From NCBI GenBank assembly GCA_024636495.1, contig JAGXGZ010000048.1, forward strand, positions 62,001 to 126,000: DNA of 64,000 bases, in the 5' to 3' direction. The translations under genes and the position numbers were made by a program. This document shows positions 1 to 9,403 of the stretch, piece after piece. The notes beneath the pieces are model-generated. The model saw only the letters and a program-made list of their open reading frames with translations, ran no database searches and had not been told where the DNA came from. Position 1 is the first letter of the stretch. Each line of letters opens with the position of its first letter. The stretch comes from Roseobacter sp. Lineage in GTDB: Bacteria > Pseudomonadota > Alphaproteobacteria > Rhodobacterales > Rhodobacteraceae.

Positions 1-633
1 TCCACATGGCGCGACCCGCTGACCCTGATCAAGGCAGAAACCCGGTTTCACAGCTTGCTTGATGCGCTGCCTTCGATGCCGCGCCGCACGCTCATCATCA
101 CATCCGAAGAACTGGGCGGCCATCTGCCCGGACGCGGCGATTTGATGGATTACAGTGCGATGCCGATCATCCTTTATAGCTTTTGGACGATTGCACGTGA
201 AAAGTTCCCGCAAGCCGATATTCAAATTTACCTGTCCACCCGCAATCAGGCCGATTGGCTTGTGTCGGCCTATTGGCAACATGTGAAATCCTCCTCAATG
301 ACGCTTGATCTGGATGCTTTTCTTGTCAAGTTTCATGATGCCGGAGATCTGGTTTCTATAGTTAACGAGATCGCCAGCCGTGTGCCTTGCCCTGTCCATC
401 ATTGCGCATTGGAAGACAGCCAGCATCGTCACCTGGGGCCTGCTGACCCCTTGTTGGATCTTTGTGAAATTCCCCAGAAGGTCCGTAATACATTGCAAGC
501 CGCCCCCGCCGAAAACATTCGCCCTGACATGGCGACACTGCTGGACTTGCTCGAGGTCAATAGAACTGTCAAAGACCCCGAAAAACGTGTCTCCATCAAG
601 ACAGCCATCATGGCAAAGGCCAATATCACATGA
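1..633 (+). CDS. Sulfotransferase-like protein, 5' end outside window
   Basis: The reading frame is open from base 1, so the N-terminus and any PAPS-binding loop lie upstream. The visible 210 residues include a beta strand followed by a Ser-Glu pair (near residue 37 of the visible part) and a segment reading STRNQADWLVSAYWQHVK. That segment resembles the 'R-x-x-x-D-W-x-x-S-x-Y' region of bacterial sulfotransferase-fold proteins. The stop codon overlaps the trmD start as ATGA, so the gene is probably translationally coupled to trmD. No substrate can be inferred. It could equally be a glycan-modifying sulfotransferase or an uncharacterised relative; the family call is moderate because the key P-loop is not in view. 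Confidence 0.5.
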   Translation, partial: STWRDPLTLIKAETRFHSLLDALPSMPRRTLIITSEELGGHLPGRGDLMDYSAMPIILYSFWTIAREKFPQADIQIYLSTRNQADWLVSAYWQHVKSSSMTLDLDAFLVKFHDAGDLVSIVNEIASRVPCPVHHCALEDSQHRHLGPADPLLDLCEIPQKVRNTLQAAPAENIRPDMATLLDLLEVNRTVKDPEKRVSIKTAIMAKANIT

Positions 634-1433
634 CTTCACCAAACCGATCCCATGGTCGTCAATCGGTCCGTGCAACGTTGAAGCCGCGCGAATTGATGCA
701 AGACACGCCTGATTATGCCGGCGTCTGGCGGGCCGAGGTCGTGACCCTCTTCCCCGAGCTGTTCCCCGGCGTACTGGGTGCCAGCCTGACCGGACGCGCT
801 TTGCAGGAAGGCACGTGGCAACTGCGCACGCATGATCTGCGCGGCTTTGGCGTGGGCAAACACCGCAATGTCGATGATACACCCGCCGGCGGCGGTGCGG
901 GCATGGTGATGCGCGCCGATGTGGTCGGCCCCGCAATCGAGGCTGCAATGGCGGGTGCGGCAGGACGCTGGCCGATCTTGTATATGTCCCCGCGCGGGAG
1001 GCGTTTTGATCAGGCGATGGCCGCCGATCTTGCCACCTGTTCCGGCGTCACCATGCTGTGTGGTCGGTTCGAGGGCGTGGACGAGCGCGTGATCGAACAC
1101 TACGGCATCACCGAAATATCCCTTGGCGATTTCGTGATGACCGGAGGCGAGTTGGCCGCGCAGGCGATGATCGACGCCACCGTGCGTCTGTTGCCCGGCG
1201 TGTTGGGCAATGCCGAAAGCACCGTCGAGGAAAGCCATTCATCCGGCCTGCTGGAGCATCCGCAATATACCAGACCCGCCGACTGGCAGGGCCACGAGAT
1301 TCCTCCGGTCCTTATGTCGGGAAACCACGGCGAGGTTGCCAAATGGCGCTTGGCCCAGGCCGAGCGGCTGACAGAACAGCGTCGCCCTGATATGTGGACA
1401 AAATACTTGGCCAAACCAAAGGGCAAATCATGA
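630..1433 (+). CDS. trmD: tRNA (guanine-N1-)-methyltransferase TrmD
   Basis: Methylates G37 at N1 in tRNAs reading CNN/GGN codons, using S-adenosylmethionine, which prevents +1 frameshifting. The 267-residue protein carries the SPOUT core: [14 protein letters not shown] at the start of the fold, [17 protein letters not shown], and the knot segment around [15 protein letters not shown] and [12 protein letters not shown]. An extra N-terminal arm of about 30 residues (SHGR...LKPRELM) precedes the domain, as I recall from roseobacter TrmD proteins, which supports the start at the ATGA overlap with the upstream gene. The stop again overlaps the purC start. Housekeeping gene, intact. Confidence 0.96.
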   Translation: MTSPNRSHGRQSVRATLKPRELMQDTPDYAGVWRAEVVTLFPELFPGVLGASLTGRALQEGTWQLRTHDLRGFGVGKHRNVDDTPAGGGAGMVMRADVVGPAIEAAMAGAAGRWPILYMSPRGRRFDQAMAADLATCSGVTMLCGRFEGVDERVIEHYGITEISLGDFVMTGGELAAQAMIDATVRLLPGVLGNAESTVEESHSSGLLEHPQYTRPADWQGHEIPPVLMSGNHGEVAKWRLAQAERLTEQRRPDMWTKYLAKPKGKS

Positions 1434-2389
1434 CAGACCTTAGCCGCATCCTTGACCATGCCCGCATTGACGAGCTGCCCAACCCCTATTTCGGCAAAGT
1501 CCGTGATTGCTATGATTTGCCTGATGACCGGCGCATTTTAATCTCGTCTGACCGGATTTCCGCGTTTGACCGCATCCTGACGTCGATCCCGTTCAAGGGC
1601 CAAGTTCTAACGCAAACGGCGCGGTTCTGGTTTGATCACACCAGCGATATCTGCCCCAATCATGTGCTGGAATACCCCGACCCCAATGTGGTGATCGGCA
1701 AGCATCTGACGATTTTGCCGATAGAGATTGTCGTGCGGGGGTATCTCGCGGGATCGACCGGCACGTCTGTTCTGACGCTTTATAAAAAGGGCGAGCGGGA
1801 AATGTATGGGCACACGTTCCCCGACGGGCTGCGCGACAATGAGGCATTGCCCCACGCGATCATCACGCCGACATCGAAGGAATTTGACGGCGGCCACGAC
1901 GCGCCGCTGACCGCGACCCAGATTGTCGAACAGGGCCTTCTGACCCAAGCGCAATGGGACCAGATCAGCGACATAGCCCTGCGTCTGTTTGCACGAGGTC
2001 AGGAAATGGCCGCCAAGAACGGTTTGATTTTGGTTGATACAAAGTACGAATTCGGCACCGATACAGACGGGAACATCCTGCTGGCCGATGAAATCCACAC
2101 GCCTGATAGTTCCCGTTTTTGGCTGGCCGACGGCTACCAAGCAGCGCTTGAGAACGGCACGCGCCCGCCATCGTTTGACAAGGATGTGATCCGGTCTTGG
2201 GTCGATGCGCGCTGCGATCCCTATCACGACGATATCCCTGAAATTCCCGCCGATCTGATCGCCGCAACGTCTCAGGTTTATATTGATGCGTATCAGGCGA
2301 TCACTGGCCAGACGTTCAAGCCCAATATGGACGGCGATACGGTGCTGGACCGTGTGCGCACCAATCTGGCACCGTATTTCACCCGCTAA
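1430..2389 (+). CDS. purC: SAICAR synthase PurC, long form
   Basis: Phosphoribosylaminoimidazole-succinocarboxamide synthase: condenses CAIR with aspartate in purine synthesis. Hallmarks are [20 protein letters not shown] and SAFDRIL near the N-terminus, [12 protein letters not shown], and the later VDTKYEFG and [14 protein letters not shown]. At 319 residues it is the long type resembling eukaryotic ADE1, rather than the usual bacterial PurC of about 240 residues. The start chosen (ATG overlapping the trmD stop as ATGA) gives MTDLSRIL; a longer frame from 1394 lies inside trmD and is unlikely. It is translationally coupled to trmD. A second, short purC elsewhere in the genome would be expected in this group but cannot be seen here. 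Confidence 0.93.
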   Translation: MTDLSRILDHARIDELPNPYFGKVRDCYDLPDDRRILISSDRISAFDRILTSIPFKGQVLTQTARFWFDHTSDICPNHVLEYPDPNVVIGKHLTILPIEIVVRGYLAGSTGTSVLTLYKKGEREMYGHTFPDGLRDNEALPHAIITPTSKEFDGGHDAPLTATQIVEQGLLTQAQWDQISDIALRLFARGQEMAAKNGLILVDTKYEFGTDTDGNILLADEIHTPDSSRFWLADGYQAALENGTRPPSFDKDVIRSWVDARCDPYHDDIPEIPADLIAATSQVYIDAYQAITGQTFKPNMDGDTVLDRVRTNLAPYFTR

Positions 2390-2614
2390 AAGCGGCGCTT
2401 CGCCTCTTGATCCAACACCCTAACCCGCCTATACGCAGGCCAAGTCTGGAATCGCTTTGCGCGGCTCCAGCCTTTTCTGCATGCGCAGAAATCAAAAGCA
2501 AAGATGATGCTACCTTCGATGGGCCGCCATGGCAGGCCCGCCAGACAGACCGAAGCTCTGGGATTGCACAAAACTTCGTGGACTAACCACGAGCATTTAT
2601 TAGGAGTTGATCAG
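2390..2614 (+). promoter_or_regulatory. Leader region of rplS-rpmE
   Basis: This 225-base gap has no convincing ORF. It holds two short hairpins: GGGCC/GGCCC at 2521-2539 and TCGTGG/CCACGA with a 5-base loop at 2576-2592. The second lies just before the Shine-Dalgarno AGGAG (2602-2606) of rplS. Ribosomal protein leaders are often autoregulatory, but I do not recognise a known leader class, so a regulatory role is inference. Confidence 0.3.
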
Positions 2615-2998
2615 ATGAACCTGATTGCTGAAATCGAGGCGGAACAAATCGCCGAACTGGGCAAAGTGATCCCAGATTTCCGCGCCGGAGACACCATCCG
2701 CGTGGGCTTTAAAGTGACCGAAGGTACACGTACCCGCGTTCAGAACTATGAAGGCGTCTGCATCGCGCGCAACAACGGCAAAGGCATTGCCGGGTCGTTC
2801 ACCGTGCGCAAGATTTCCTTTGGCGAAGGTGTTGAGCGCGTATTCCCGCTGCACTCCACCAACATCGACACAATCGAAGTCGTCCGCCGTGGCCGCGTCC
2901 GGCGCGCCAAGCTGTACTATTTGCGCAGCCGTCGCGGCAAATCGGCACGTATTGTCGAGAACGCCCATTACAAGCCAAAATCTGGCGCGAACGCGTAA
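2615..2998 (+). CDS. rplS: 50S ribosomal protein L19
   Basis: L19 sits at the 30S-50S interface and contributes to a bridge near the aminoacyl-tRNA site. The 127-residue product has the typical [11 protein letters not shown] start, then [48 protein letters not shown] and [17 protein letters not shown]. The start at 2615 is chosen over a longer in-frame ATG at 2504 because AGGAG sits 8 bases upstream and the extension is unrelated to L19. The C-terminus is slightly extended compared with the E. coli protein. It is followed after 11 bases by rpmE, forming a two-gene ribosomal operon. Confidence 0.97.
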   Translation: MNLIAEIEAEQIAELGKVIPDFRAGDTIRVGFKVTEGTRTRVQNYEGVCIARNNGKGIAGSFTVRKISFGEGVERVFPLHSTNIDTIEVVRRGRVRRAKLYYLRSRRGKSARIVENAHYKPKSGANA

Positions 2999-3009
2999 GG
3001 AGAGCTGTC

Positions 3010-3231
3010 ATGAAAGCCGATACACACCCCGAATACCACACGATCAACGTCAAATTGACCGACGGCACGATCCTGGAAATGAAATCGACCTACGGCAAAG
3101 AAGGCGACCAGCTGTCGCTTGATATTGACCCATCCGTGCACCCAGCATGGAACGGTGGCACCTCGCGTCTTATGGACACCGGTGGCCGCGTGTCGAAGTT
3201 CAAGAACAAATACGCAGGTCTGGGCTTCTAA
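3010..3231 (+). CDS. rpmE: 50S ribosomal protein L31 (cysteine-less type)
   Basis: L31 bridges the subunits at the central protuberance. The 73-residue product reads [15 protein letters not shown] near the start, followed by [11 protein letters not shown] and [11 protein letters not shown]. No cysteine is present, so the zinc-binding CxxC of the C+ type is missing; this is the C-minus form. AAGGAGAG precedes the ATG. It shares a transcript with rplS and is followed by a strong intrinsic terminator at 3259-3294. Confidence 0.95.
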   Translation: MKADTHPEYHTINVKLTDGTILEMKSTYGKEGDQLSLDIDPSVHPAWNGGTSRLMDTGGRVSKFKNKYAGLGF

Positions 3232-3258
3232 ACCCACCTACGGCTTACAATTCAAAAC

Positions 3259-3294
3259 TGGCGTGTCCCAATCCGGGGCGCGCCATTTTGTTTT
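3259..3294 (+). terminator. Rho-independent terminator of rplS-rpmE
   Basis: A perfect 11-bp RNA stem (with G-U pairs) spans 3259-3285: TGGCGTGTCCC and GGGGCGCGCCA close a 5-base loop. It is followed directly by TTTTGTTTT. It lies 28 bases after the rpmE stop. Confidence 0.85.
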
Positions 3295-3472
3295 GAAGGG
3301 GTTCGGCTAGGCCCGTGTTCAATGGGTTTCTAAACCTGTGGCGCCATGACAAAGGCCGTAAGATAAACCCCGATAACAACGCGCAAGTGCTTTTAAATGG
3401 GCCATGGCTGCCATATGGTCATTGCCAAAGTGATCGCGCAGACAATTGCGGGAAGATAAGGGACAGTTGGCA

Positions 3473-4282
3473 ATGGCGCATATTATCGTCGTCGGAAATG
3501 AAAAAGGCGGGGCTGGAAAATCTACCGTCTCGATGCATGTGGCAACCGCCCTGTCGCGCATGGGGCACAAGACCAGCATGCTGGATCTGGACCTGCGCCA
3601 ACGGACCTTGGGCCGCTTTATCGATAACCGCAAAGCGTTTCTTGCTTCGGCCGACCTTGAATTGCCCTCCCCCACGATGCACGAGCTGCCCGAAGTGGAA
3701 GCAGAGGCAATCAAGCCCGGCGAGAACATCTTTGACCTCAGGCTCAGTGCTGCCGTCGCAAATCTTGAGCCTTTGAGCGATTTTATCCTGATCGACTGCC
3801 CCGGATCGCACACCCGTCTTAGCCAAGTGGCCCATTCGTTGGCGGACACTTTGATCACACCGCTGAACGATAGCTTCATCGACTTTGATCTTTTGGCCCA
3901 TACCGATGCAACGGGTGACAAAATCACCGGTCCATCGGTCTATTCCGAAATGGTCTGGAACGCGCGTCAATTACGGGCGCAGGCCGGGCTTGAGCCAATC
4001 GACTGGATCGTGGTGCGCAACCGAATGGGGGCGCAACGCATGGTCAACAAAGACAAGATGGAACGCGCGATCAAGAACTTGTCCAAGCGGATCGGCTTTC
4101 GCATTGCGCCCGGTTTCAACGAGCGTGTCATCTTTCGCGAATTGTTCCCGCGCGGCCTGACCCTTCTGGACCTCAAGGATATCGGGGTCAGCCAGCTCAA
4201 CATCTCGAACGTAGCGGCGCGTCAGGAATTGCGTGATCTGATGAAAGCGCTTAAATTGCCCGGTGTCGAAGTTAACTTCTGA
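3473..4282 (+). CDS. mipZ: Division-plane positioning ATPase MipZ
   Basis: ParA/MinD-family ATPase that forms a gradient from the ParB-bound poles and keeps FtsZ off the poles. The 269-residue product begins MAHIIVVGNEKGGAGKST, a deviant Walker A with signature lysine 11 and catalytic-loop lysine 16. It continues with MLDLDLRQRTLGRFIDNR, typical of MipZ rather than ParA, and then FILIDCPG. The start at 3473 is preferred over TTG at 3446 because it begins directly at the first strand of the fold. The gene stands alone and its 3' end overlaps the convergent DMT transporter gene by 11 bases. Confidence 0.92.
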   Translation: MAHIIVVGNEKGGAGKSTVSMHVATALSRMGHKTSMLDLDLRQRTLGRFIDNRKAFLASADLELPSPTMHELPEVEAEAIKPGENIFDLRLSAAVANLEPLSDFILIDCPGSHTRLSQVAHSLADTLITPLNDSFIDFDLLAHTDATGDKITGPSVYSEMVWNARQLRAQAGLEPIDWIVVRNRMGAQRMVNKDKMERAIKNLSKRIGFRIAPGFNERVIFRELFPRGLTLLDLKDIGVSQLNISNVAARQELRDLMKALKLPGVEVNF

Positions 4283-5141
4283 CCGGCCTGCGTCGCAACA
4301 GCACGATCATGTTCGACACGAAAAGCGTCACGGTCACCACCCCGCCGCCGACAAGCGCATAGGGGCCAGGGTCTTCGCCAATGACCGCCCAGACCAGAAG
4401 GGGCGCCAGCACTGATTCCAGAAGCACCAACAGCCCCACCTCTGCTGACGTTATATAACGGGGACCAAGCGCCAGAAAGATCGAGCTGAGCATGATGAAC
4501 GTACCGTGCATCAACACCAGCGGTACCTGCGAGACGGGCATCGCACCGGGATGCGCGAAAGGTGCGATAAGCACAGCCCCGATCAGATACGCCATCCCAA
4601 CCCCCGGCACCATCGAGATTGCCCTTGCATGACGCGCCGCCGTCAGCCCGGCGGCAAAGCAGGCCGATACGGCAAGCGCCAACAGATCGCCCGTCAGGCT
4701 CGCGTGGGCCGTTTCACCAGAGCCGTAAGCGATGATTGCAATGCCGACAGCAACAACTGCAATGGTCATCAACATCCGCTGGCTGATCGGCTCTGCCAGA
4801 AAGATGCGGCTGAAGATGCTGGCGAAAACCGGCAGTGACGCAAGAATAAAAACAACGTTGGCGACCGACGTCAGGCTGACGGCCAGCACGAACAGCACGC
4901 CACTTGCCCCCGTCCCGATCATATAGACCGCGCCGTATCGCCCGCTGTTCAGGACAGCGCGAAACGGACGCGGGCCTTGCAACGCCAGAACGCCAATACT
5001 GATCAACGCCCCCGCAAGCAGCAACCGCCAAAAGGCAATCGTCAGCGCAGGCGCATCAATCAGACGCACGAACAGCGAATCCGGCACCACGCATAGGATG
5101 CCGATCAGCGTAATAAGAAGGCCGCGCGCTTGATCTGTCAT
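4272..5141 (-). CDS. DMT/EamA-family membrane transporter
   Basis: A 289-residue protein with about ten hydrophobic segments, in two EamA-like halves (around residues 10-140 and 150-280). It starts [17 protein letters not shown] and has the characteristic [12 protein letters not shown] of DMT proteins near residue 35. These are inner-membrane exporters or permeases for metabolites; the substrate cannot be told from sequence. It lies 26 bases downstream of the MarR gene on the same strand, so the two are probably one transcript. It might export an intermediate or analogue of the neighbouring homogentisate pathway, which is inference only. Confidence 0.85.
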   Translation of the reverse strand: MTDQARGLLITLIGILCVVPDSLFVRLIDAPALTIAFWRLLLAGALISIGVLALQGPRPFRAVLNSGRYGAVYMIGTGASGVLFVLAVSLTSVANVVFILASLPVFASIFSRIFLAEPISQRMLMTIAVVAVGIAIIAYGSGETAHASLTGDLLALAVSACFAAGLTAARHARAISMVPGVGMAYLIGAVLIAPFAHPGAMPVSQVPLVLMHGTFIMLSSIFLALGPRYITSAEVGLLVLLESVLAPLLVWAVIGEDPGPYALVGGGVVTVTLFVSNMIVLLRRRPVRS

Positions 5142-5167
5142 TGGCTATCGGTGGCGCTTTCCCGCGC

Positions 5168-5617
5168 TCAAGTAAAGTCCCTTGGCCGCGTCGCTGCAAG
5201 TTTTTGAAGCACGCCCCGAAGCATGTCGCGCTCGACCTCTGTCAGCCCCTCGGTCAACATCGCATCATAGCGCTGTGCAACGCGATGCAGGTCATCGTAG
5301 GCCCTGTGTCCAAAATCCGTCAACGTCAGATGTTCAAGACGGCGGTCGCCCTCATCCCGTGCGCGGGTCACAAAGCGGCGTTCGGTCAGTTTTTGAACCG
5401 CGCGGCTGATCTTGGTCTTGTGCATGTTGGCGCGCAGCCCGATCTCGCTGGCTGTCATCTGACCATATACCCCAAGATGAAACAGCACACGCCATTCTGT
5501 GCGCAACATGCCGTAGCGGTCCTTGTAGATCTGCTGAAACGCGAGGCTGCTTGCCTCTGCTGCCTGGTTCAACAGGTACGGCAGAAACAGATTGAGATCA
5601 AAATTATCGTCTGGCAT
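5168..5617 (-). CDS. MarR-family transcriptional regulator
   Basis: A 149-residue winged-helix protein. The DNA-binding core is [19 protein letters not shown] (helix-turn-helix, about residues 52-72), followed by the wing with [17 protein letters not shown]; the outer helices form the dimer interface. It is transcribed divergently from hmgA with only 69 bases between the two start codons, a typical arrangement for a repressor of an aromatic catabolic operon that also controls itself. Its likely ligand is an aromatic acid or homogentisate, by position only. It probably shares a transcript with the DMT transporter downstream. Confidence 0.9.
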   Translation of the reverse strand: MPDDNFDLNLFLPYLLNQAAEASSLAFQQIYKDRYGMLRTEWRVLFHLGVYGQMTASEIGLRANMHKTKISRAVQKLTERRFVTRARDEGDRRLEHLTLTDFGHRAYDDLHRVAQRYDAMLTEGLTEVERDMLRGVLQKLAATRPRDFT

Positions 5618-5631
5618 CCATGCAATCGCTT

Positions 5632-5671
5632 GTTAGTTACAAAATCAACTATTACAAACGTAACAGATTTT
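5632..5671. promoter_or_regulatory. Candidate operator between marR and hmgA
   Basis: The short divergent region is AT-rich and structured. GTTAC at 5636-5640 faces GTAAC at 5660-5664, AAAATC at 5641-5646 faces GATTTT at 5666-5671, and TTACAAA occurs twice 15 bases apart (5637, 5652). MarR proteins bind such imperfect palindromes. The exact boundaries are uncertain. The hmgA Shine-Dalgarno AAGGGAGG follows at 5674-5681. Confidence 0.4.
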
Positions 5672-5686
5672 GCAAGGGAGGCTTTG

Positions 5687-7048
5687 ATGAACCGCCAACT
5701 GACCGCGTCCGACCTGACCACTGCCGCCAGCCCCATGGGCACAACCGCAGGGTATATGCCCGGTTTCGGCAATGACTTCGAGACAGAGGCCCTCCCCGGT
5801 GCATTGCCTCAAGGCATGAACAGCCCGCAAAAATGCAACTACGGTCTATATGGCGAACAACTGTCCGGAACAGCCTTCACCGCCCCCAGCCACCAGAACG
5901 AGCGCACGTGGTGCTACCGTATCCGGCCTTCGGTGAAACACTCGAACCGCTATGCAAAAATCGACCTGCCGTACTGGAAATCCGCGCCGCATATCCCGGC
6001 TGATGTCACTAGCCTGGGCCAGTACCGCTGGGATCCGGTGCCCCATTCCTCGGAAAAACTGACATGGCTGACCGGCATGCGCACTATGACAACGGCGGGG
6101 GATGTAAACACCCAAGTCGGCATGGCAAGCCACATCTATCTGGTCACCGACAGCATGGTCGACGCCTATTTCTATTCAGCCGACAGCGAAATGCTGATCG
6201 TCCCCCAAGAAGGCCGCCTGCGGTTTTGTACCGAACTGGGCGTGATCGATCTTGCGCCAAAGGAAATCGCGATCATCCCCCGCGGCCTTGTCTACCGGGT
6301 CGAAGTGCTGGAAGGCCCAGCGCGCGGCTTTGTCTGCGAAAACTACGGTCAGAAGTTCGAGCTACCGGGCCGAGGCCCCATCGGTGCCAACTGCATGGCC
6401 AACCGCCGCGATTTCAAAACCCCCGTTGCCGCGTTTGAAGACCGCGATGTGCCCTCGACCGTCACAATCAAATGGTGCGGGCAGTTCCACGAAACCAAGA
6501 TCGGCCATTCGCCCTTGGACGTGGTCGCATGGCACGGCAATTACGCACCTGTCAAATACGACCTGACCACCTATTGCCCGGTGGGTGCCGTACTGTTTGA
6601 CCACCCCGATCCGTCGATTTTTACTGTGCTGACTGCGCCGTCGGGTGTCGAAGGTACCGCTAATATCGACTTCGTGCTCTTCCGCGAACGCTGGATGGTC
6701 GCCGAAGATACCTTTCGCCCGCCATGGTACCACAAGAACGTCATGTCCGAACTGATGGGCAATATCTATGGCCAATATGACGCCAAGCCCAAGGGGTTCA
6801 TCCCCGGCGGCATGTCGCTGCACAACATGATGCTGCCCCACGGCCCGGACAAGAACGCCTTTGAAGGCGCATCAAATGCTGATCTTGAGGCGCGCAAACT
6901 CGACAATACGATGTCGTTCATGTTCGAAACCCGATTCCCGCAGCACCTGACGGAATTCGCCGCCAAGGAGGCCCCTCTTCAGGACGATTACATCGACTGC
7001 TGGCAAAGCCTGGAAAAGAAATTCGACGGCACCCCCGGAAAGAAATAG
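5687..7048 (+). CDS. hmgA: Homogentisate 1,2-dioxygenase
   Basis: Non-haem iron enzyme that opens the ring of homogentisate to maleylacetoacetate in tyrosine/phenylacetate catabolism. The 453-residue product has the family's opening [34 protein letters not shown] and [11 protein letters not shown]. Later blocks are [37 protein letters not shown] and the C-terminal [13 protein letters not shown] and [15 protein letters not shown], which carry the iron-binding His/Glu residues. The ATG at 5687, with AAGGGAGG 5 bases upstream, is chosen over a frame opening at 5141 that runs through the marR gene. First gene of the catabolic operon. Confidence 0.97.
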   Translation: MNRQLTASDLTTAASPMGTTAGYMPGFGNDFETEALPGALPQGMNSPQKCNYGLYGEQLSGTAFTAPSHQNERTWCYRIRPSVKHSNRYAKIDLPYWKSAPHIPADVTSLGQYRWDPVPHSSEKLTWLTGMRTMTTAGDVNTQVGMASHIYLVTDSMVDAYFYSADSEMLIVPQEGRLRFCTELGVIDLAPKEIAIIPRGLVYRVEVLEGPARGFVCENYGQKFELPGRGPIGANCMANRRDFKTPVAAFEDRDVPSTVTIKWCGQFHETKIGHSPLDVVAWHGNYAPVKYDLTTYCPVGAVLFDHPDPSIFTVLTAPSGVEGTANIDFVLFRERWMVAEDTFRPPWYHKNVMSELMGNIYGQYDAKPKGFIPGGMSLHNMMLPHGPDKNAFEGASNADLEARKLDNTMSFMFETRFPQHLTEFAAKEAPLQDDYIDCWQSLEKKFDGTPGKK

Positions 7049-7107
7049 TTGCAACTGCCCGCATCGCCCTACGTCGAAACCAGCATGTACCACATCAAGG
7101 AATATCA

Positions 7108-8361
7108 ATGACACGTCTGACCTCATGGGTCGAAAGCGCCAACAGCGCCGACACCGATTTCCCGCTTAACAACCTGCCTTACGGCGTCTTCTCGACCAAT
7201 GCGCTCGAACCGCGCTGCGGCGTGGCGATTGGCGACATGGTGGTGGACATGGCCGCCCTTGAGGCCGAAGATCTGGTGCTGCTGCATTTCGACCCTGTGT
7301 TCGATGTCCCTTACTGGAACGACGTGATGGACCTTGGCCCAAAGACTTGGGCAGACCTGCGTGCCCGTCTGATCGAACTGCTGTCCGCCAACAGCCCGGA
7401 CCAAGCCAAAGTCGCCCCCCATCTGGTGCCCATGTCTGAAATCCACCTGCACATGCCGCTTGTGGTCAGCGAGTACACCGATTTCTACGCTGGCCGGCAT
7501 CACGCCACCAATGTCGGCACAATGTTTCGCGGCGCCGAAAACGCGCTGCCACCCAACTGGCTGCACATCCCCATCGGGTACAACGGTCGCGCCTCAACCG
7601 TGGTTGTCTCCGGCACCGACATCCACCGCCCCAATGGGCAATTAAAGGCGCCCGACGAAGACTTGCCTACATTTGGGCCGTCCAAGCGGCTTGATATTGA
7701 GCTTGAGATGGGGGCCATCGTCGGCACCTCGACCGACATGGGCGACACGATCAGCGTGGCCGAAGCAGACGAGATGATCTTTGGCTATGTCCTGCTTAAC
7801 GATTGGTCCGCCCGCGACATTCAGGCTTGGGAATATCAGCCGCTCGGGCCCTTTCAGGCCAAAGCCTTTGCCACCTCAATTTCGCCCTGGATCGTCACAT
7901 CTGCCGCGCTGGAACCCTTCCGGACCTCGACGCCCGAGCGCGAGAAGGACCTACTCCCCTACCTGCAAGAACCCAAACCGATGCTGTTTAACATAGACCT
8001 GTCGGTAATCCTCCAGCCCGAAGGCGGCACCCAAGAGGTGATTGCGCGCACAAACTACAACACGATGTATTATTCCGCCCCACAACAACTGGCGCATCAC
8101 GCATCATCGGGATGTGCGATGAACGCAGGCGATCTGCTGGGGTCCGGCACAATTTCCGGACCGGAAAAGCACGAACGCGGCAGCCTGCTGGAACTCAGCT
8201 GGGGCGGCGAGGAACCGATAACATTGCAAGACGGCAGCACCCGCAGCTTCATCGAAGACGGCGATACCATAATCCTTACCGGTCATGCCCAAGGCGCGGA
8301 GTACCGCATCGGTTTTGGGGCCTGCGCAGGCAAGATCCTTCCCGCCAAAACCAAATTCTGA
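7108..8361 (+). CDS. fahA: Fumarylacetoacetase
   Basis: Hydrolyses fumarylacetoacetate to fumarate and acetoacetate, the last step of the homogentisate route. The 417-residue product matches the family length. It has the N-terminal SH3-like domain (to about residue 115) and the FAH catalytic domain with EYTDFYAGRHHATNVG, LPPNWLHIPIGYNGRAS, ELEMGAIVG, VLLNDWSARDIQAWEY and GDLLGSGTISG. AAGGA precedes the ATG. It follows hmgA by 59 bases. The isomerase that normally links these two steps, maleylacetoacetate isomerase, is not encoded in this window. Confidence 0.97.
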   Translation: MTRLTSWVESANSADTDFPLNNLPYGVFSTNALEPRCGVAIGDMVVDMAALEAEDLVLLHFDPVFDVPYWNDVMDLGPKTWADLRARLIELLSANSPDQAKVAPHLVPMSEIHLHMPLVVSEYTDFYAGRHHATNVGTMFRGAENALPPNWLHIPIGYNGRASTVVVSGTDIHRPNGQLKAPDEDLPTFGPSKRLDIELEMGAIVGTSTDMGDTISVAEADEMIFGYVLLNDWSARDIQAWEYQPLGPFQAKAFATSISPWIVTSAALEPFRTSTPEREKDLLPYLQEPKPMLFNIDLSVILQPEGGTQEVIARTNYNTMYYSAPQQLAHHASSGCAMNAGDLLGSGTISGPEKHERGSLLELSWGGEEPITLQDGSTRSFIEDGDTIILTGHAQGAEYRIGFGACAGKILPAKTKF

Positions 8362-8442
8362 ACCCCTTTCATTTTGCCGGATAAACTCCCGCCGGAGGCT
8401 CCCATACCCGCCTCCCGCACCAAAGATAAACAAAGGAACACC

Positions 8443-9393
8443 ATGGCCAAGGCATTCGCATCCCAAGGGGACATGACCGAAAAAGAAATCTCCTTCACCG
8501 AAGTGGGTGAGGGTCTCTGGGCCTTCACCGCCCAAGGTGACCCGAACTCTGGCGTGATCATCGGCGATGACAGTGTCATGATCGTCGAGGCCCAAGCCAC
8601 CCCGCGTCTGGCCAACAAAGTCATCGAAAAAGTCCGCGAGGTCACCGACAAGCCGATCACCCATGTCGTCCTGACCCACTACCATGCGGTACGCGTGCTG
8701 GGGGCATCGGCTTTCAACGCGGATCAGATCATCATGTCCGACATGGCACGCGGCATGGTGAATGAACGCGGTCAAGAAGACTGGGACAGCGAATTCCAAC
8801 GCTTCCCCCGCCTGTTCGAGGGTCACGAATCCATCCCCGGCCTGACCTATCCCACCACCACCTTCAACGATCGCATGACTGTCTATCTTGGCAACCGCCG
8901 CATCGACCTGATGCACCTTGGCCGCGCCCATACCGCAGGCGATATCGTCGTCCATGTACCAGATGAAAACGTTATGTTCACCGGCGACATCGTCGAATAT
9001 CACTCCGCCTGCTATTGCGGCGACGGGTATTTCGCTGATTGGGGCAATACGTTGGACGCTATCAAAGCCTATGATGTAGCCGCCATCGCCCCCGGTCGCG
9101 GCGATGCTCTGGTCGGCACAGACATGGTTAACAAAGCCATCGAAAACACGCGTGATTTCGTCGACAGCACCTACCGCCCTGCGGCCCGCGTGGCCGCGCG
9201 CAACGGCACGCTCAAAGATGCATGGGACGCCGTGCGCGCCGAATGTGACCCGAAATTTGCAGACTATGCGATCTACGAACACTGCCTGCCGTTCAACGTC
9301 GCCCGCGCCTATGACGAGGCCCGCGGCATCAGCCATCCGCGTATCTGGACCGACAAGCGCGACGTCGAGATGTGGGAACAATTGCAAAGCTGA
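8443..9393 (+). CDS. Metallo-beta-lactamase-fold protein with altered metal motif
   Basis: A 316-residue MBL-fold protein. The order of motifs is right: THVVLTHYHAVR (residues 73-84), HTAGD (163-167) and FTGD (179-182). However, the signature HxHxDH reads H79-Y-H81-A-V-R84, so the aspartate and last histidine that bind the second metal are absent. It may bind one metal or have another catalytic plan. The start at 8443 has AAAGGA upstream; an upstream in-frame ATG at 8374 has no such support. It is embedded between fahA and the flavoprotein gene, so it probably takes part in the same aromatic pathway, for example as a thioester or lactone hydrolase; this is inference. Confidence 0.8.
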   Translation: MAKAFASQGDMTEKEISFTEVGEGLWAFTAQGDPNSGVIIGDDSVMIVEAQATPRLANKVIEKVREVTDKPITHVVLTHYHAVRVLGASAFNADQIIMSDMARGMVNERGQEDWDSEFQRFPRLFEGHESIPGLTYPTTTFNDRMTVYLGNRRIDLMHLGRAHTAGDIVVHVPDENVMFTGDIVEYHSACYCGDGYFADWGNTLDAIKAYDVAAIAPGRGDALVGTDMVNKAIENTRDFVDSTYRPAARVAARNGTLKDAWDAVRAECDPKFADYAIYEHCLPFNVARAYDEARGISHPRIWTDKRDVEMWEQLQS

Positions 9394-9403
9394 GATCGAA
9401 AAA

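Noticed and set aside
8104-9387. Long 427-codon minus-strand frame
   Set aside because: It is antisense to the well-supported MBL-fold gene and fahA end, has low-complexity His/Gly-rich translation and no family resemblance.
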